Source: Chloroflexota bacterium
GTDB taxonomy: Bacteria > Chloroflexota > Limnocylindria > Limnocylindrales > CSP1-4
Assembly: GCA_015478725.1 (NCBI GenBank)
Contig: JADMIG010000004.1
Location: forward strand, 1 to 64,000
Direction: 5' to 3'
DNA length: 64,000 bases
Shown here: positions 9,337-17,859 of the stretch, one piece after another
Layout of the letters: every line of letters begins with the position of its first letter
Numbering within the stretch: position 1 is the stretch's first letter
The notes under the pieces: model-generated
The model's input: the letters and a program-made list of their open reading frames with translations, nothing else
What the model was told of the DNA's origin: nothing
The model's database searches: none
Program-made: the position numbers and the translations under genes

Positions 9337-10095
9337 TCAGCGGCGACGGCGGCCGAGGAGCTCGTCCGCGCGGAGCTGGCAGACGACGACGAGCGCCTCA
9401 ACGACGATCCGGCGGCTCATCTTTGACTGGCCGACGCGCCGGTCGCGAAAGGTGATCGGGATCTCGCGGATGCGCGCGCCGGCCCGGCTCGCCCGGTAGG
9501 TCATCTCGATCTGGAAGACGTAGCCGCCGGCGTGGACTCCGTCGAACGGGATCGCCGCCAGCGTCTCCGCCCGCCAGGCCTTGAAGCCACCGGTGAGGTC
9601 GTGCGCCCGGAGCCCGAGGACGAGGCGGGCGAACAGGCTCCCGCCGCGACTGACGATGCGACGCCCGAGGCCCCAGTCCACGACGCCGCCGCCCTCGACG
9701 TACCGCGAGCCGACGACGAGGTCCGCCCCGTCCTCCGCGATCGGCCGGAGGAGCCCGGGCAGCGCTCCGGGGTCGTGCGACCAGTCCGCGTCCATCTGGA
9801 CGACGGCCGTCGCGCCGCCATCGAGGGCGATCCGGAACCCGTCGAGGTACGCCCGCCCGAGTCCCTGCTTCGCCGGGCGATGGCGGACCCGGATCCGCGG
9901 CTCTGCGGCGGCGAGCTCGTCCGCCAGCCGGCCGGTCCCGTCCGGCGAGCCGTCGTCCACCACGAGGAGCGTCGCAGCCGGGAGCGCGGCGAGGATCGCA
10001 GCCGAGATCGACGGCAGGTTCTCGGCCTCGTTGTACGTGGGGAGGACGATCCACGGACGGTGTTCTGCCGGCCGGCCGCTCACCTCATCGTCCAT
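9337..10095 (-). CDS. Dpm1-like polyprenol-phosphate glycosyltransferase (GT2)
   Basis: Transfers a hexose, probably mannose from GDP-mannose, to polyprenyl phosphate at the cytoplasmic face. The GT-A fold shows VLPTYNEAENL at the start, VDDGSPDGTG, the metal-binding MDADWSHDP, and the acceptor-site block with GFKAWR. The length of 252 residues without a C-terminal membrane domain matches the soluble Dpm1 class of polyprenol monophosphomannose synthases. The ATG at 10095 is chosen because a TACACT hexamer ends seven bases before it, and the longer ORF adds only an unconserved 18-residue tail. The lipid-linked sugar could feed protein or glycan mannosylation. Confidence 0.85.
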   Translation of the reverse strand: MDDEVSGRPAEHRPWIVLPTYNEAENLPSISAAILAALPAATLLVVDDGSPDGTGRLADELAAAEPRIRVRHRPAKQGLGRAYLDGFRIALDGGATAVVQMDADWSHDPGALPGLLRPIAEDGADLVVGSRYVEGGGVVDWGLGRRIVSRGGSLFARLVLGLRAHDLTGGFKAWRAETLAAIPFDGVHAGGYVFQIEMTYRASRAGARIREIPITFRDRRVGQSKMSRRIVVEALVVVCQLRADELLGRRRR

Positions 10096-10102
10096 CGCTC
10101 GC

Positions 10103-10108
10103 AGTGTA
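10103..10108 (-). promoter_or_regulatory. -10-like hexamer, possible leaderless start
   Basis: TACACT on the minus strand, seven bases before the ATG of the Dpm1-like gene. Confidence 0.4.
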
Positions 10109-10203
10109 CCGGGCGGCAGCAGCGTGCTCGGCAGCCGCGCGCTCGCCAACCGCGCACCCGGCAGCGGTCAGACCGGGGTACGGCGCGACAGGCCGTTTCG
10201 GAC

Positions 10204-10371
10204 AGGTGACCCCCAGGCGGGCGCACGTCAATGACTCCCCACACGGCGCTGGCAGATCTGAGCGTGGACCGGGCCGGGCCGACGGGTGGATCCTGCCAGA
10301 TGCCCGGCTGAGGGCCACCTGTCAGCGACGTGCAGACCAACGCCCGCCTGATGGCCATATGCCGGAATCTC
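10204..10371. repeat. Interspersed palindromic repeat locus 1 (three copies)
   Basis: This locus lies in a 308-bp gap that holds no gene. It contains one copy of the window's dispersed repeat in reverse orientation (10204-10230, core CCCAGGCGGGCGCACGTCA) and two in forward orientation (10301-10325, and 10335-10371 with core GCCCGCCTGATGGCCATATG). The last two are head-to-tail, and the middle one is preceded by a reverse-type end (GATCCTGCCAGATG), giving an imperfect palindrome. Confidence 0.65.
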
Positions 10372-10403
10372 GGACGGCGGGCTCGATCCGATGGGCGTCC
10401 TCG

Positions 10404-11918
10404 TCACCCAGACGCCGGCGGTGCGGTGTCGTGGAGGAACGCGAGGGCCAGCGCGCGGTTGAGCTCGGGCCGCGTCCCGTCGTAGCCGAGCGCCCAGATC
10501 CCCACGCCGCGGAGTCCGCTGCGGATGACGAGGTCGCAGCGCGCCCTGAGCGCCTGCGCGTCGTCGAAGTAGACCTGCCGCCAGCTCGTCGCGCAACCGG
10601 ACGTGGTGCACGTCAGGCGACGGTAGGAGAACCAGGCGACCTGCTCGGTCGGGTCGTACCGGCGCCCATAGACCGTGGCGAACGATGCCGCGTCGCTGTA
10701 GAGGACCGGGTTCGACGTCCCGTATCTCGTCCCGCTGCGGTTCGGGGCGCGAACGGCGTTCGTCGTCGTGGACCAGGCCCGACCGAAATACGGGAGGCCG
10801 AGGATGAGTTTGGACGGCGAGACTCGGGCCGTGTACGCCGCGATCGTGTCGGCGAGGGTGTAGCCGGATCCGCCGAGGGGATCGATGGAGCCGGCGATGG
10901 ACGTGCCGGCGGTCCGGTAGTCGTAGCCCATGATGAAGATCGCGTCCGCGCCGCCCCGGGCGGTCGCCGCCTCGACCGGATAGTTGCCGATCCAGCCGGT
11001 CGTATCGAACGTCACCTGGTAGCCGCGGTGGACCCGGTCGAGCTCGGTGCGCATCGCCCGGACGAGCGCCGTGAACTCCCGCGCGCGGCCGGCGGCGAGC
11101 GGCTCGACGTCGAGGTTGATCCCATCGGCACCCCGGGCGCGGACGGCCGCGGCCGCCTGGCGGGCGAGGTTGCGTCGTGCCGAGGCGCTGCCGAGGGTGG
11201 CGCCCTGGAGCGCGGCGCCGGCGGTCGTCCAGCCGAACATGGAGATCGTGAGGACGACGCGCGTGCTGCGCCGATGGGCGGCCGTGATGACGCTCGAGAG
11301 CGCCGAGCTCGTCCAGCCGGCCCAGCCGAGTGCCGTCGAGCCGTCCGGGTTCCGCCTGACGAGGTTCCCGCTGCGGTCCACACCGACGCTGAAGTAGGCG
11401 ATCGTCGAGAGGAGCGAGTAGTCGAGGCGGGTGGTCCGGTCGCCGAGCGTCCAGTAGGGGAGGAAGCCGAAGACCTCGCGGCGCCTCTTCGTCGTGGCAG
11501 CGACGTTCTGGACGGCGACGTTCGGGCCGAGGGCCATGACTCGAGACGCCGCGCCGGCGGCGGGCAGCGCTGTTGGCGCTCCGCCACCCACCGGCCAGTT
11601 GTCGGCGCTGCTCGGGGTGAATCCCACCTCGACCGGGGGCCCGGGCGTGAACCGGATCGGATCGTGGGCGTGGGCTGCGGCCTCCTCGTACTGGATGGAC
11701 GGCTGGATTGCCGGCGGGAGGTCCGGCTGCGTCGCCGGCGAAGCGGCGGTCACGGCCGCCGGGAGGGCCGGCTCGAAGGTGGGGGCGGTCGCGGTCGAGC
11801 CCGGGATGTCGGCCGGCGCGACGATGACGGCGACGGACGTCGCGGTGAGGATCGCGACGAGGATTCCGACGACGGCTCCGAGGACGAGGCGCCCGGCACG
11901 GCGGCCGGGATGCTCCAT
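10404..11918 (-). CDS. GH18 family hydrolase, membrane-anchored (YaaH/chitinase-like)
   Basis: Extracytoplasmic glycoside hydrolase family 18 protein likely to cleave peptidoglycan or another amino-sugar polymer. Residues ~10-35 form a single N-terminal hydrophobic anchor, followed by about 100 residues of Ala/Pro-rich linker. The catalytic barrel starts at FGFLPYWTLGD. The DGxxxDxE signature appears as DGINLDVE with the acid at about residue 272, and YDYRTAG and LPYFGRAW are further family landmarks. The ATG at 11918 is taken, with an in-frame GTG two codons earlier. It lies 25 bp downstream of, and probably in one operon with, a secreted caspase/CHAT-like protein, which points to a joint job at the cell surface. 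Confidence 0.85.
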   Translation of the reverse strand: MEHPGRRAGRLVLGAVVGILVAILTATSVAVIVAPADIPGSTATAPTFEPALPAAVTAASPATQPDLPPAIQPSIQYEEAAAHAHDPIRFTPGPPVEVGFTPSSADNWPVGGGAPTALPAAGAASRVMALGPNVAVQNVAATTKRRREVFGFLPYWTLGDRTTRLDYSLLSTIAYFSVGVDRSGNLVRRNPDGSTALGWAGWTSSALSSVITAAHRRSTRVVLTISMFGWTTAGAALQGATLGSASARRNLARQAAAAVRARGADGINLDVEPLAAGRAREFTALVRAMRTELDRVHRGYQVTFDTTGWIGNYPVEAATARGGADAIFIMGYDYRTAGTSIAGSIDPLGGSGYTLADTIAAYTARVSPSKLILGLPYFGRAWSTTTNAVRAPNRSGTRYGTSNPVLYSDAASFATVYGRRYDPTEQVAWFSYRRLTCTTSGCATSWRQVYFDDAQALRARCDLVIRSGLRGVGIWALGYDGTRPELNRALALAFLHDTAPPASG

Positions 11919-11943
11919 TCGCACCGTAACGATCTGCTGCCGC

Positions 11944-13185
11944 TCAGTGGAGCGGGAGCCGCACCGTCGTCGAGTTCACGTGCCCGCTGCGGTCCCGTCC
12001 GCTCACGATGAGGAACATCGTGCCGGTGTGACCCGCCACGAGGCGGATGGAGGCCCGAAACGTCGTGGCCGAGACCTTCGTCATCGTCACGGCACGGGCG
12101 GCGAGGCGCGGCTGGACGATCGTGAGTCGCGGGTTCGCGCTCAGCGGCCCGGCGCTCGTGGCCGTGACGGTGATGATCTGACCGCGGCCCGGTGTGGTGT
12201 CGGAGACGACGACCTTCGCCCACGGTGACGCGGTGGGCGTCGGCGGCGGCGCGGTGAGCGTCGGCGGGACGGTCGGGGTCGGGGTCGGGGTCGGCATCGG
12301 CGTCGGCGTCGGCGTCGGCGGAACCGTGGGTGCCCCGCCGGCCGGGACGGTCGTCGTGCCGGCGACGACATCCGCCGTGCGGAGCGCGAGATCGGCCACG
12401 ATCGAGCGGTGATACGGCGGCGCGAGAGGACCGTCGGGGTCCATCGCCGCGCTGAAGCCGGGCGATCGGACGGACGGGAAGCTCACGACGTTGCCATGAG
12501 CGGTGGGATCGCTCCGCCAGACCTGGTCGATGGATTGACTGGCCCCGAAGAGCTGGTCCACGTACCAGGCGGCGCCGCCGTAGAGTCCCTCGCCGTAGAC
12601 CTCCGCGATGACCGCACGGGCTCCCGCGCCGATCCAGCCCGCGGCCATGTTGTCCACACGCTGGTGGGCGACGGCGAACGTGGGATCCGGATTCCCGGGC
12701 TCCGAGTTGCCGGCCGAGTAGCAGAGGTGGGCGAGGATAACGATCGCGTTCGGGGCAAGCCTGACGTCGCTCGCGAGGTACGACTCGCCCCAGTACTGGG
12801 TCGTCGTGTCGTCCGTCCCGGCGGTCGGGTTGAGCCCGAGGCCGTCCATGAGGTTCGGCCGGAACGGTGGATACGGGCTCGGCCAGCCCGTTCCGTGGCC
12901 CATGTAGATGACGATCGACGCGCCCTGGAGGGCCGCCTTCGCCGCGGCCCAGGTGGCCGTCGGCGAGTAGACCTTGACGACGTTCGGGGTGTACCTGAGG
13001 GCCTCCGCGGCCGCCGCGTCGGCATCGCTCCGATAGGCGTCCGTCGTCGCGCCCACCGGACCGACGATGATGACGACCTTGGGACCCGTCCCGCTCGTCG
13101 CGGCCGCCGTGGCGACCATCCCGGTCGACGGGAGCGCCCCGACGACGAGACAGGCGAGCACGACCGCGGTGAGAGTGTTCCGCAC
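11944..13185 (-). CDS. Secreted clan CD-like (caspase/CHAT-like) putative cysteine protease
   Basis: Unrecognised secreted protein. The GTG start has GGAGGT six bases before it. Residues 1-30 form a signal peptide. In the next domain a hydrophobic strand ends in GHG (His97) and another, about 58 residues later, ends in ILAHLCYSAGNSE (Cys155). This is the His-Gly / strand-then-Cys layout of clan CD peptidases (caspases, gingipains, CHAT). Residues about 290-330 are a PTPTPT linker encoded by GGCGTC-type hexamer repeats. The last ~90 residues look like a beta-sandwich ending in LPLH. The domain order of peptidase, linker and Ig-like module resembles gingipain-type secreted proteases. Catalysis is inferred from pattern only. 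It is co-transcribed with a GH18 hydrolase. Confidence 0.55.
   Translation of the reverse strand: MRNTLTAVVLACLVVGALPSTGMVATAAATSGTGPKVVIIVGPVGATTDAYRSDADAAAAEALRYTPNVVKVYSPTATWAAAKAALQGASIVIYMGHGTGWPSPYPPFRPNLMDGLGLNPTAGTDDTTTQYWGESYLASDVRLAPNAIVILAHLCYSAGNSEPGNPDPTFAVAHQRVDNMAAGWIGAGARAVIAEVYGEGLYGGAAWYVDQLFGASQSIDQVWRSDPTAHGNVVSFPSVRSPGFSAAMDPDGPLAPPYHRSIVADLALRTADVVAGTTTVPAGGAPTVPPTPTPTPMPTPTPTPTVPPTLTAPPPTPTASPWAKVVVSDTTPGRGQIITVTATSAGPLSANPRLTIVQPRLAARAVTMTKVSATTFRASIRLVAGHTGTMFLIVSGRDRSGHVNSTTVRLPLH
12271..12325. repeat. Hexanucleotide repeat encoding Pro-Thr linker
   Basis: Tandem GGGGTC/GGCGTC hexamers (forward strand) encode the PT-repeat linker of the secreted clan CD-like protein. 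A similar tract at about 5340-5395 encodes the linker of the other secreted protein. Confidence 0.6.
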
Positions 13186-13423
13186 TGGGTGACCTCCGCT
13201 GAACAGGGACGGTGCACGGGCTCCGAGCCCAGCGCACGTCGTTCAGCCTGGCCGACCGGCGGCGCGCCCTCAATCGCGGGATGGTCCGGGTGGCGATGGC
13301 CCCATCGTCGGGCGCGACCGCCGGTGAGTGGCGGAGCGGTGGGCTGTTGTGCGGTCGGGCTGGCGAGGCCGGTGTTCGGTCCGCGTCGCGCTCAGGCGCG
13401 GCCGCTGCCCGGTCGCGTCGCGC

Positions 13424-13978
13424 TCAGGCCCGCAGGCGGTCGACGAGCGTGGCGAGGGTCGGCGTCGTCCGGTCCCGCTCGGAGAGGATCGGCCGACCAT
13501 CCGCGGTCGGCAGCGCCGCCGGCCACGGCACGGCGGCGAGCGGATCGTCCCAGGCGAAGCCGTACTCGTCCGTGCCGTCGTACTCGTTGGTCACGAGGTA
13601 GAGGAGCTCGAGCGGCTCGAGGGCGAGGAACCCGTGACCGACGCCGGCGGGGATGACGACCCAGTCGTCCACGGTGAGCTCGTGGGTCTCGACGATCGGC
13701 GCACCCGCCCCGGCGACGAACGGCCGGACATCGACGAGGGCGACGAACGCCCGACCGGACACGACGACCCAGTAGTCGAGCTGCTGCCGATGGAGATGGA
13801 TCCCGCGGAGGACGCCCGCCGCCGAAGTCGAGAGATTCGCCTGGACGAACGCCGGCGTGCCGTCGAAGGCGCTCGCTCGCCACAGCTCGCGGAAGGCGCC
13901 GCGGCCGTCCTCGTGACGGACGAGGCGCCCCACGCGGACGCCCTGGATGGGCACCTCCTCCGTGCGGTCGCCGCTCAC
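13424..13978 (-). CDS. rfbC: dTDP-4-dehydrorhamnose 3,5-epimerase-like protein
   Basis: Third step of dTDP-L-rhamnose synthesis, a double epimerisation. The cupin core contains NLSTSAAGVLRGIHLHRQQ, the usual active-site strand with the catalytic histidine, then DWVVIPAGVGHGFLALEP, the conserved dimer-face block with the second histidine. The GTG at 13978 overlaps the rfbD stop by four bases (GTGA) and gives 184 residues, the family size. A GTG 24 bases later is also possible. It is last in the rfbABDC operon. Non-epimerising relatives exist, so activity rests on context. Confidence 0.85.
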   Translation of the reverse strand: MSGDRTEEVPIQGVRVGRLVRHEDGRGAFRELWRASAFDGTPAFVQANLSTSAAGVLRGIHLHRQQLDYWVVVSGRAFVALVDVRPFVAGAGAPIVETHELTVDDWVVIPAGVGHGFLALEPLELLYLVTNEYDGTDEYGFAWDDPLAAVPWPAALPTADGRPILSERDRTTPTLATLVDRLRA

Positions 13979-14916
13979 GGGGCGGTGGCCCTCCCGACGC
14001 CGGCCCGCACGAGATCCGCCGCCCGGGCCCGGAGGAGGATCGGGGCGTAGTCGGCCATCGCCTCCTGCCAGGCGCGCAGTGGCTCGCCGGACGGCAGCTC
14101 GGTCGGCTCGAGGACGCCCCAGCGGGGCGGCGTGGAGCCACGTGACCAGGTCGAGCCGGGGACATCCTCGATCTCCACGTCGAGTCCGGCCCGACCGACG
14201 ATCGCCCTCGCCCAGTCGGACCGCCGGGCGGATCCGCCATTCACGATGTGGTGCGTGCCCGCGAACGCGCCGGAGCCGAGCAGCTCGACGATCGCGTCGG
14301 CGAGGTCGACGACATAGGTCGGCGTGCCCCACTCGTCGGCGACGACACGGAGGGGCGCGCCGGCCGCTCGGGCGCGGTCCGCCGCGAGGAGGATCTTCGT
14401 CGGGAAGTCGGGGGCTCCCGGGCCGAAGAGCCAGGCGGTCCGGACGATGGCGAGCTGGCCCGGGTCCGCGCCGGCCCGGAAGGCAGAGCGAGCGGCCTCT
14501 TCGCCCGCGAGCTTGGACGCGCCGTAGGCATTGATCGGACCCGGAGGATCCGCGAGCCCGTAGCCGCGTCCGTCCGTCCGGGCGCCGTCGAAGATCTCGT
14601 TCGTCGAGACGACCACGAGGTCGAGGCCGGCGCCGACACAGGCGTCGGCGAGGACGGCGGTGGCCTGCGCGTTCCGCCGGTCCGCGGTGGCGGGGTCGCG
14701 GGCGCAGCCGTCGACGTCAGTCCAGGCCGCGGCGTGGAGGACGACCTCCGGTCGATCCCGCCCGATCGCGGCCACCGCGGTCTCCGGCTCGTCGAGGTCG
14801 AAGTCGCGACGCGTCCAGCCGATCGGGCCGGCGAGACCGGTGAAGGGCGCGTCGGCGAGGGCGGTCATGAGGGCCCGGCCCAGTCGGCCGCTCGAGCCGG
14901 TGACGGCGATGCGCAC
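13975..14916 (-). CDS. rfbD: dTDP-4-dehydrorhamnose reductase
   Basis: NADPH-dependent reductase forming dTDP-L-rhamnose. The N-terminus reads VRIAVTGSSGRLGRAL (Rossmann glycine motif). Further landmarks are VVLHAAAWTDVD, STNEIFDG, the catalytic YGASK with Tyr and Lys, and VADEWGTPTYVVDLA. The GTG at 14916 lies one base after the rfbB stop. The ORF is open far upstream in this frame, but that part is antisense noise. The 313 residues fit the family. It is coupled to rfbB upstream and rfbC downstream. Confidence 0.92.
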   Translation of the reverse strand: MRIAVTGSSGRLGRALMTALADAPFTGLAGPIGWTRRDFDLDEPETAVAAIGRDRPEVVLHAAAWTDVDGCARDPATADRRNAQATAVLADACVGAGLDLVVVSTNEIFDGARTDGRGYGLADPPGPINAYGASKLAGEEAARSAFRAGADPGQLAIVRTAWLFGPGAPDFPTKILLAADRARAAGAPLRVVADEWGTPTYVVDLADAIVELLGSGAFAGTHHIVNGGSARRSDWARAIVGRAGLDVEIEDVPGSTWSRGSTPPRWGVLEPTELPSGEPLRAWQEAMADYAPILLRARAADLVRAGVGRATAP

Positions 14917-14917
14917 C

Positions 14918-16111
14918 TCAGTCCGTCGCGGGTGGAGCGACGCGCTCGGTCGTCGCGACGTGCTCGTTCGTCGCCTGGCCATGGGCGAGTCGCATCCCGT
15001 ACTGGCGGTCGTAGTAGGCGTCCCAGCCTCCCGAGCGGGCTGCCCGCCACCAGGGCTCGTTCGCCCGGTACCAGTCGACCGTCGTCGCGATCCCATCCTC
15101 GAATGACACCCGATTCCGCCAGCCGAGCGCCTCGAGCCTCGAGCCGTCCATCGCGTAGCGGCGGTCGTGGCCGGGCCGATCCTCGACGGTCCGCACGAGC
15201 GACCACGGCTTGCCGAGCCGGTCGAGCAGCGCCGCCACGACATCGCGGTTCGCCAGCTCGACGGAGCCGGGGATGTTGTACGTCTCCCCGGAGGTGCCGT
15301 GCCGGAGGACGTGCTCGACAGCCCCGGCATGGTCGGAGACGAAGAGCCAGTCGCGACGCTGGAGCCCGTCGCCGTAGAGCGGGAGGGGTTCGTCGTCCAT
15401 AGCGTTCGTGATGAAGAGCGGGATGAGCTTCTCCGGGTGCTGGTACGGACCGTACGTGTTCGAGCCGCGCGTGACGACCGCATCGAGGCCGTGGGTCACG
15501 ACGTAGGACTGGACGAGCAGCTCGCCGGCGGCCTTTGCGGCGCTGTACGGGGAACGTGGCCCGAGTGGGTCTCCCTCCCCCGATCGGCCGGTCGCGACGG
15601 ACCCGTAGACCTCGTCCGTGGACACCTGGAGGAAGCGCGGCGCGGCAGCGCGTTCGCCGATCGCGGCGCGATCGCGCTCGCGGCGGCACGCTTCGAGGAG
15701 CACGTGGACACCGATGACGCCGGTCACGAGGAACGCCTCGGGATCGAGGATCGAGCGGTCGACGTGCGATTCGGCGGCGAAGTTCACCACCGCGTCGGCC
15801 GCGGCGACAAGCGGGCGGACGACCTCCGGGTCGGCGATGTCGCCGTGGACGAACGCGAGTCGCTCGGCCTGCTCGGGATCCGCCGTCGTCGGATCGAGGT
15901 TGCGCTCGCTGCCGGCGTACGTGAGCTTGTCGAGGACGGTGATCCTCGTCCCGTCGTGGCGGGCGAGGATGCCGCGGACGAACGCACTGCCGATGAAGCC
16001 TGCACCGCCGGTCACGAGGAGATGCGACCTCGCCGGGGCACGGTCGGCGGCGGCGGTCCGCGGTCCTGCGGCAGCGGTCGGCGGTCCTCCGGCGGGGAGT
16101 CGACCGGTCAT
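14918..16111 (-). CDS. rfbB: dTDP-glucose 4,6-dehydratase
   Basis: Converts dTDP-glucose to dTDP-4-keto-6-deoxyglucose. An extended SDR with GGAGFIGSAFVRG, NFAAESHVDRSI (a hallmark of the enzyme), the active-site STDEVYGS, and YSAAK. The NTYGPYQHPEKLIPLF and DWLFVSDH blocks are diagnostic for RmlB. The ATG at 16111 overlaps the rfbA stop (ATGA). The first ~28 residues before the Rossmann fold are an Ala/Pro-rich extension, so a later start is possible. Total length is 397 residues, somewhat above the usual 330-360, because of both ends. Confidence 0.93.
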   Translation of the reverse strand: MTGRLPAGGPPTAAAGPRTAAADRAPARSHLLVTGGAGFIGSAFVRGILARHDGTRITVLDKLTYAGSERNLDPTTADPEQAERLAFVHGDIADPEVVRPLVAAADAVVNFAAESHVDRSILDPEAFLVTGVIGVHVLLEACRRERDRAAIGERAAAPRFLQVSTDEVYGSVATGRSGEGDPLGPRSPYSAAKAAGELLVQSYVVTHGLDAVVTRGSNTYGPYQHPEKLIPLFITNAMDDEPLPLYGDGLQRRDWLFVSDHAGAVEHVLRHGTSGETYNIPGSVELANRDVVAALLDRLGKPWSLVRTVEDRPGHDRRYAMDGSRLEALGWRNRVSFEDGIATTVDWYRANEPWWRAARSGGWDAYYDRQYGMRLAHGQATNEHVATTERVAPPATD

Positions 16112-16866
16112 GCGTTGTCCCGGGGCGGTGGGGAGAGACGCCCGGCCGCGTCGTCCTCGGCGGCGAGTTCGGCCGCCCGGAGCAGGGACGGAACCGTGCC
16201 GGCGTCCATCCAGTGGCCTTCGTAGACGCGGCTGTAGAGGCCACCCTCGGCGATGTAGTGGTTGAGGACGTCCGTGATCTCGAACTCGCCACGCCCGGAC
16301 GGGGCGAGACGCTCGATGACGGCGAAGGCGTCCGGGCGGAGGAAGTAGACGCCGATCGGGATGAGGTCGCTCCGCGGGTGAGCGGGCTTCTCCTCGAAGC
16401 GGATGACGTGGCCGCCCTCGTCGAGCTCCGCGACCCCGAATCGCTCGGGGTCCGGGACGCGGTAGAGGAGGGTCCCGGCGCCCCACGACCCCTCCTCGAA
16501 CTCGCGGGCGGTCGCCGCGAGCGTGGGACCGCGGAGGATGTTGTCGCCGAGGACGCAGCAGAAGGCGTCGTCGCCGACAAAGTCACGGGCGAGACCGATC
16601 GCATGGGCGATGCCGAGCGCGCCGCGCTGGTAGCGGTAGGTGAGGTCGATGCCGAAATGCCGCCCGTCCCCGAGCAGCTCGACGACGTCGCCCACGCTCT
16701 TGCCGCCGACGATGACGAGGACCTGCCGGATGCCCATCCCGGCGAGCGTCTCGATCGGGTGGTAGATCATCGGCCGGTCGTAGATCGGCAGCAGGTGCTT
16801 GTTCGTGACGATCGTCAGCGGGAAGAGCCGCGTCGCGGTGCCGCCGGCCAGGACGATGCCCTTCAT
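16108..16866 (-). CDS. rfbA: Glucose-1-phosphate thymidylyltransferase (short type)
   Basis: Forms dTDP-glucose from glucose-1-phosphate and dTTP, the first step of the rhamnose pathway. It begins MKGIVLAGGTATRLFPLT, with the nucleotide-binding GG and the Arg-containing loop. KHLLPIYDRPMIYHPI, VLGDNIL (metal Asp), FEEKP (sugar-binding Glu and Lys) and GHWMDAGT follow. At 252 residues it belongs to the shorter RmlA subgroup that lacks part of the C-terminal regulatory region. The start ATG has a TGCTACGCT promoter-like sequence ending eight bases before it. It heads the rfbABDC operon, 70 bp behind mreC. Confidence 0.92.
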   Translation of the reverse strand: MKGIVLAGGTATRLFPLTIVTNKHLLPIYDRPMIYHPIETLAGMGIRQVLVIVGGKSVGDVVELLGDGRHFGIDLTYRYQRGALGIAHAIGLARDFVGDDAFCCVLGDNILRGPTLAATAREFEEGSWGAGTLLYRVPDPERFGVAELDEGGHVIRFEEKPAHPRSDLIPIGVYFLRPDAFAVIERLAPSGRGEFEITDVLNHYIAEGGLYSRVYEGHWMDAGTVPSLLRAAELAAEDDAAGRLSPPPRDNA

Positions 16867-16874
16867 CGACGCGC

Positions 16875-16880
16875 AGCGTA
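16875..16880 (-). promoter_or_regulatory. -10-like hexamer, possible leaderless start of rfbA
   Basis: TACGCT in the extended form TGCTACGCT on the minus strand, eight bases before the rfbA ATG. Confidence 0.4.
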
Positions 16881-16936
16881 GCAGGCCGCGGATGACGAGC
16901 GGCCACTCTCCCGGCCCTGGGCCGCAGCGATGCGGC

Positions 16937-17836
16937 CTACGGCACCGGCGACGGCGACCCCGGCGCCGAGGGCAGCGGCAGCCCGCCCTGGTAGTCGGTG
17001 ATGACGAGGAGGTACTCGACTTTGTCGAGGTCCGCGGTGGGCTGGAGGAACGCGGTCTGGACGATCGCGTTCGCGTCCCGCTGGACATCGACGACCTGAC
17101 CGACGAGAAGTCCCTTCGGATACGGCGAGCGGATCCCGCCGCCAAGGTCGATCCCGGCGGTGACGACCTGGTCGCCGATGTTGACCCGCGCGGTCGCCTC
17201 GATGTTCCGCATGACGAGCACCCCCCCGAGCTGGCCGGTCACGTCGCCGGTCACCCGATTCGATTCCATCATCCCGGTCACGGTGGAGGTCGGATCGTTG
17301 ATGAGGGTCACGTGGGCGGTGGTCGATGCGGCGTCCGTCACCCGACCGGCGAGCGCGCCGCCCGCAGCGACGACGACATCGCCGACCGCCAGCCCGTCGT
17401 TCGTGCCGCGGTCGATGGTGACGATCCGTCCGATCTCGGGACGCTCCCGTCCGATGACGGTGGCCGCGATCGTGTGGAAGGTCGTCCCGTTCTTCACGGC
17501 GAGGAGCGCGGTGAGGAGATCGTTCTCGTGCTGGATCTCCCGGAGTCGCCCGTTGTCGGCGGTGAGACGGTCATTCGCCGCGCGCAGCGCCGCGTTGTCC
17601 TGCCGCAGCGAATCGATCTCCTGGACGGTGGCGACGACCGATCCGATGGAGGCCGCCACGCTCGACGCAGTCACCTGGAGCGGGCGGAACGCGAAGCCGA
17701 CCCCGGACTGGAGCTCCCGCACGCTCGATGAGCCCGAAATCGCCATGAAGCCGATCGAGACACTCACGAGGACCGCATACACGATCGCCCGGCGGCGGGC
17801 GAGGCGGCTGCTGCGGGACGAGATGAGACCGGTCAT
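16937..17836 (-). CDS. mreC: Rod shape-determining protein MreC
   Basis: Periplasmic scaffold of the elongation machinery that links MreB to cell-wall synthases. A short basic N-terminus is followed by a transmembrane helix (IVYAVLVSVSIGFMAI, about residues 18-33). A coiled coil of about 40 residues comes next (EIDSLRQDNAALRAANDRL). The MreC beta-domain follows, with the TVIGRERPE, TIDRGTNDGLAVGDVVV and VTAGIDLGGGIRSPYPKGLLVG motifs. It lies 23 bp behind mreB. No mreD is next to it: dTDP-rhamnose genes follow instead. Confidence 0.93.
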   Translation of the reverse strand: MTGLISSRSSRLARRRAIVYAVLVSVSIGFMAISGSSSVRELQSGVGFAFRPLQVTASSVAASIGSVVATVQEIDSLRQDNAALRAANDRLTADNGRLREIQHENDLLTALLAVKNGTTFHTIAATVIGRERPEIGRIVTIDRGTNDGLAVGDVVVAAGGALAGRVTDAASTTAHVTLINDPTSTVTGMMESNRVTGDVTGQLGGVLVMRNIEATARVNIGDQVVTAGIDLGGGIRSPYPKGLLVGQVVDVQRDANAIVQTAFLQPTADLDKVEYLLVITDYQGGLPLPSAPGSPSPVP

Positions 17837-17859
17837 CGCCGTCGCGCGTGCCCGGGCCG

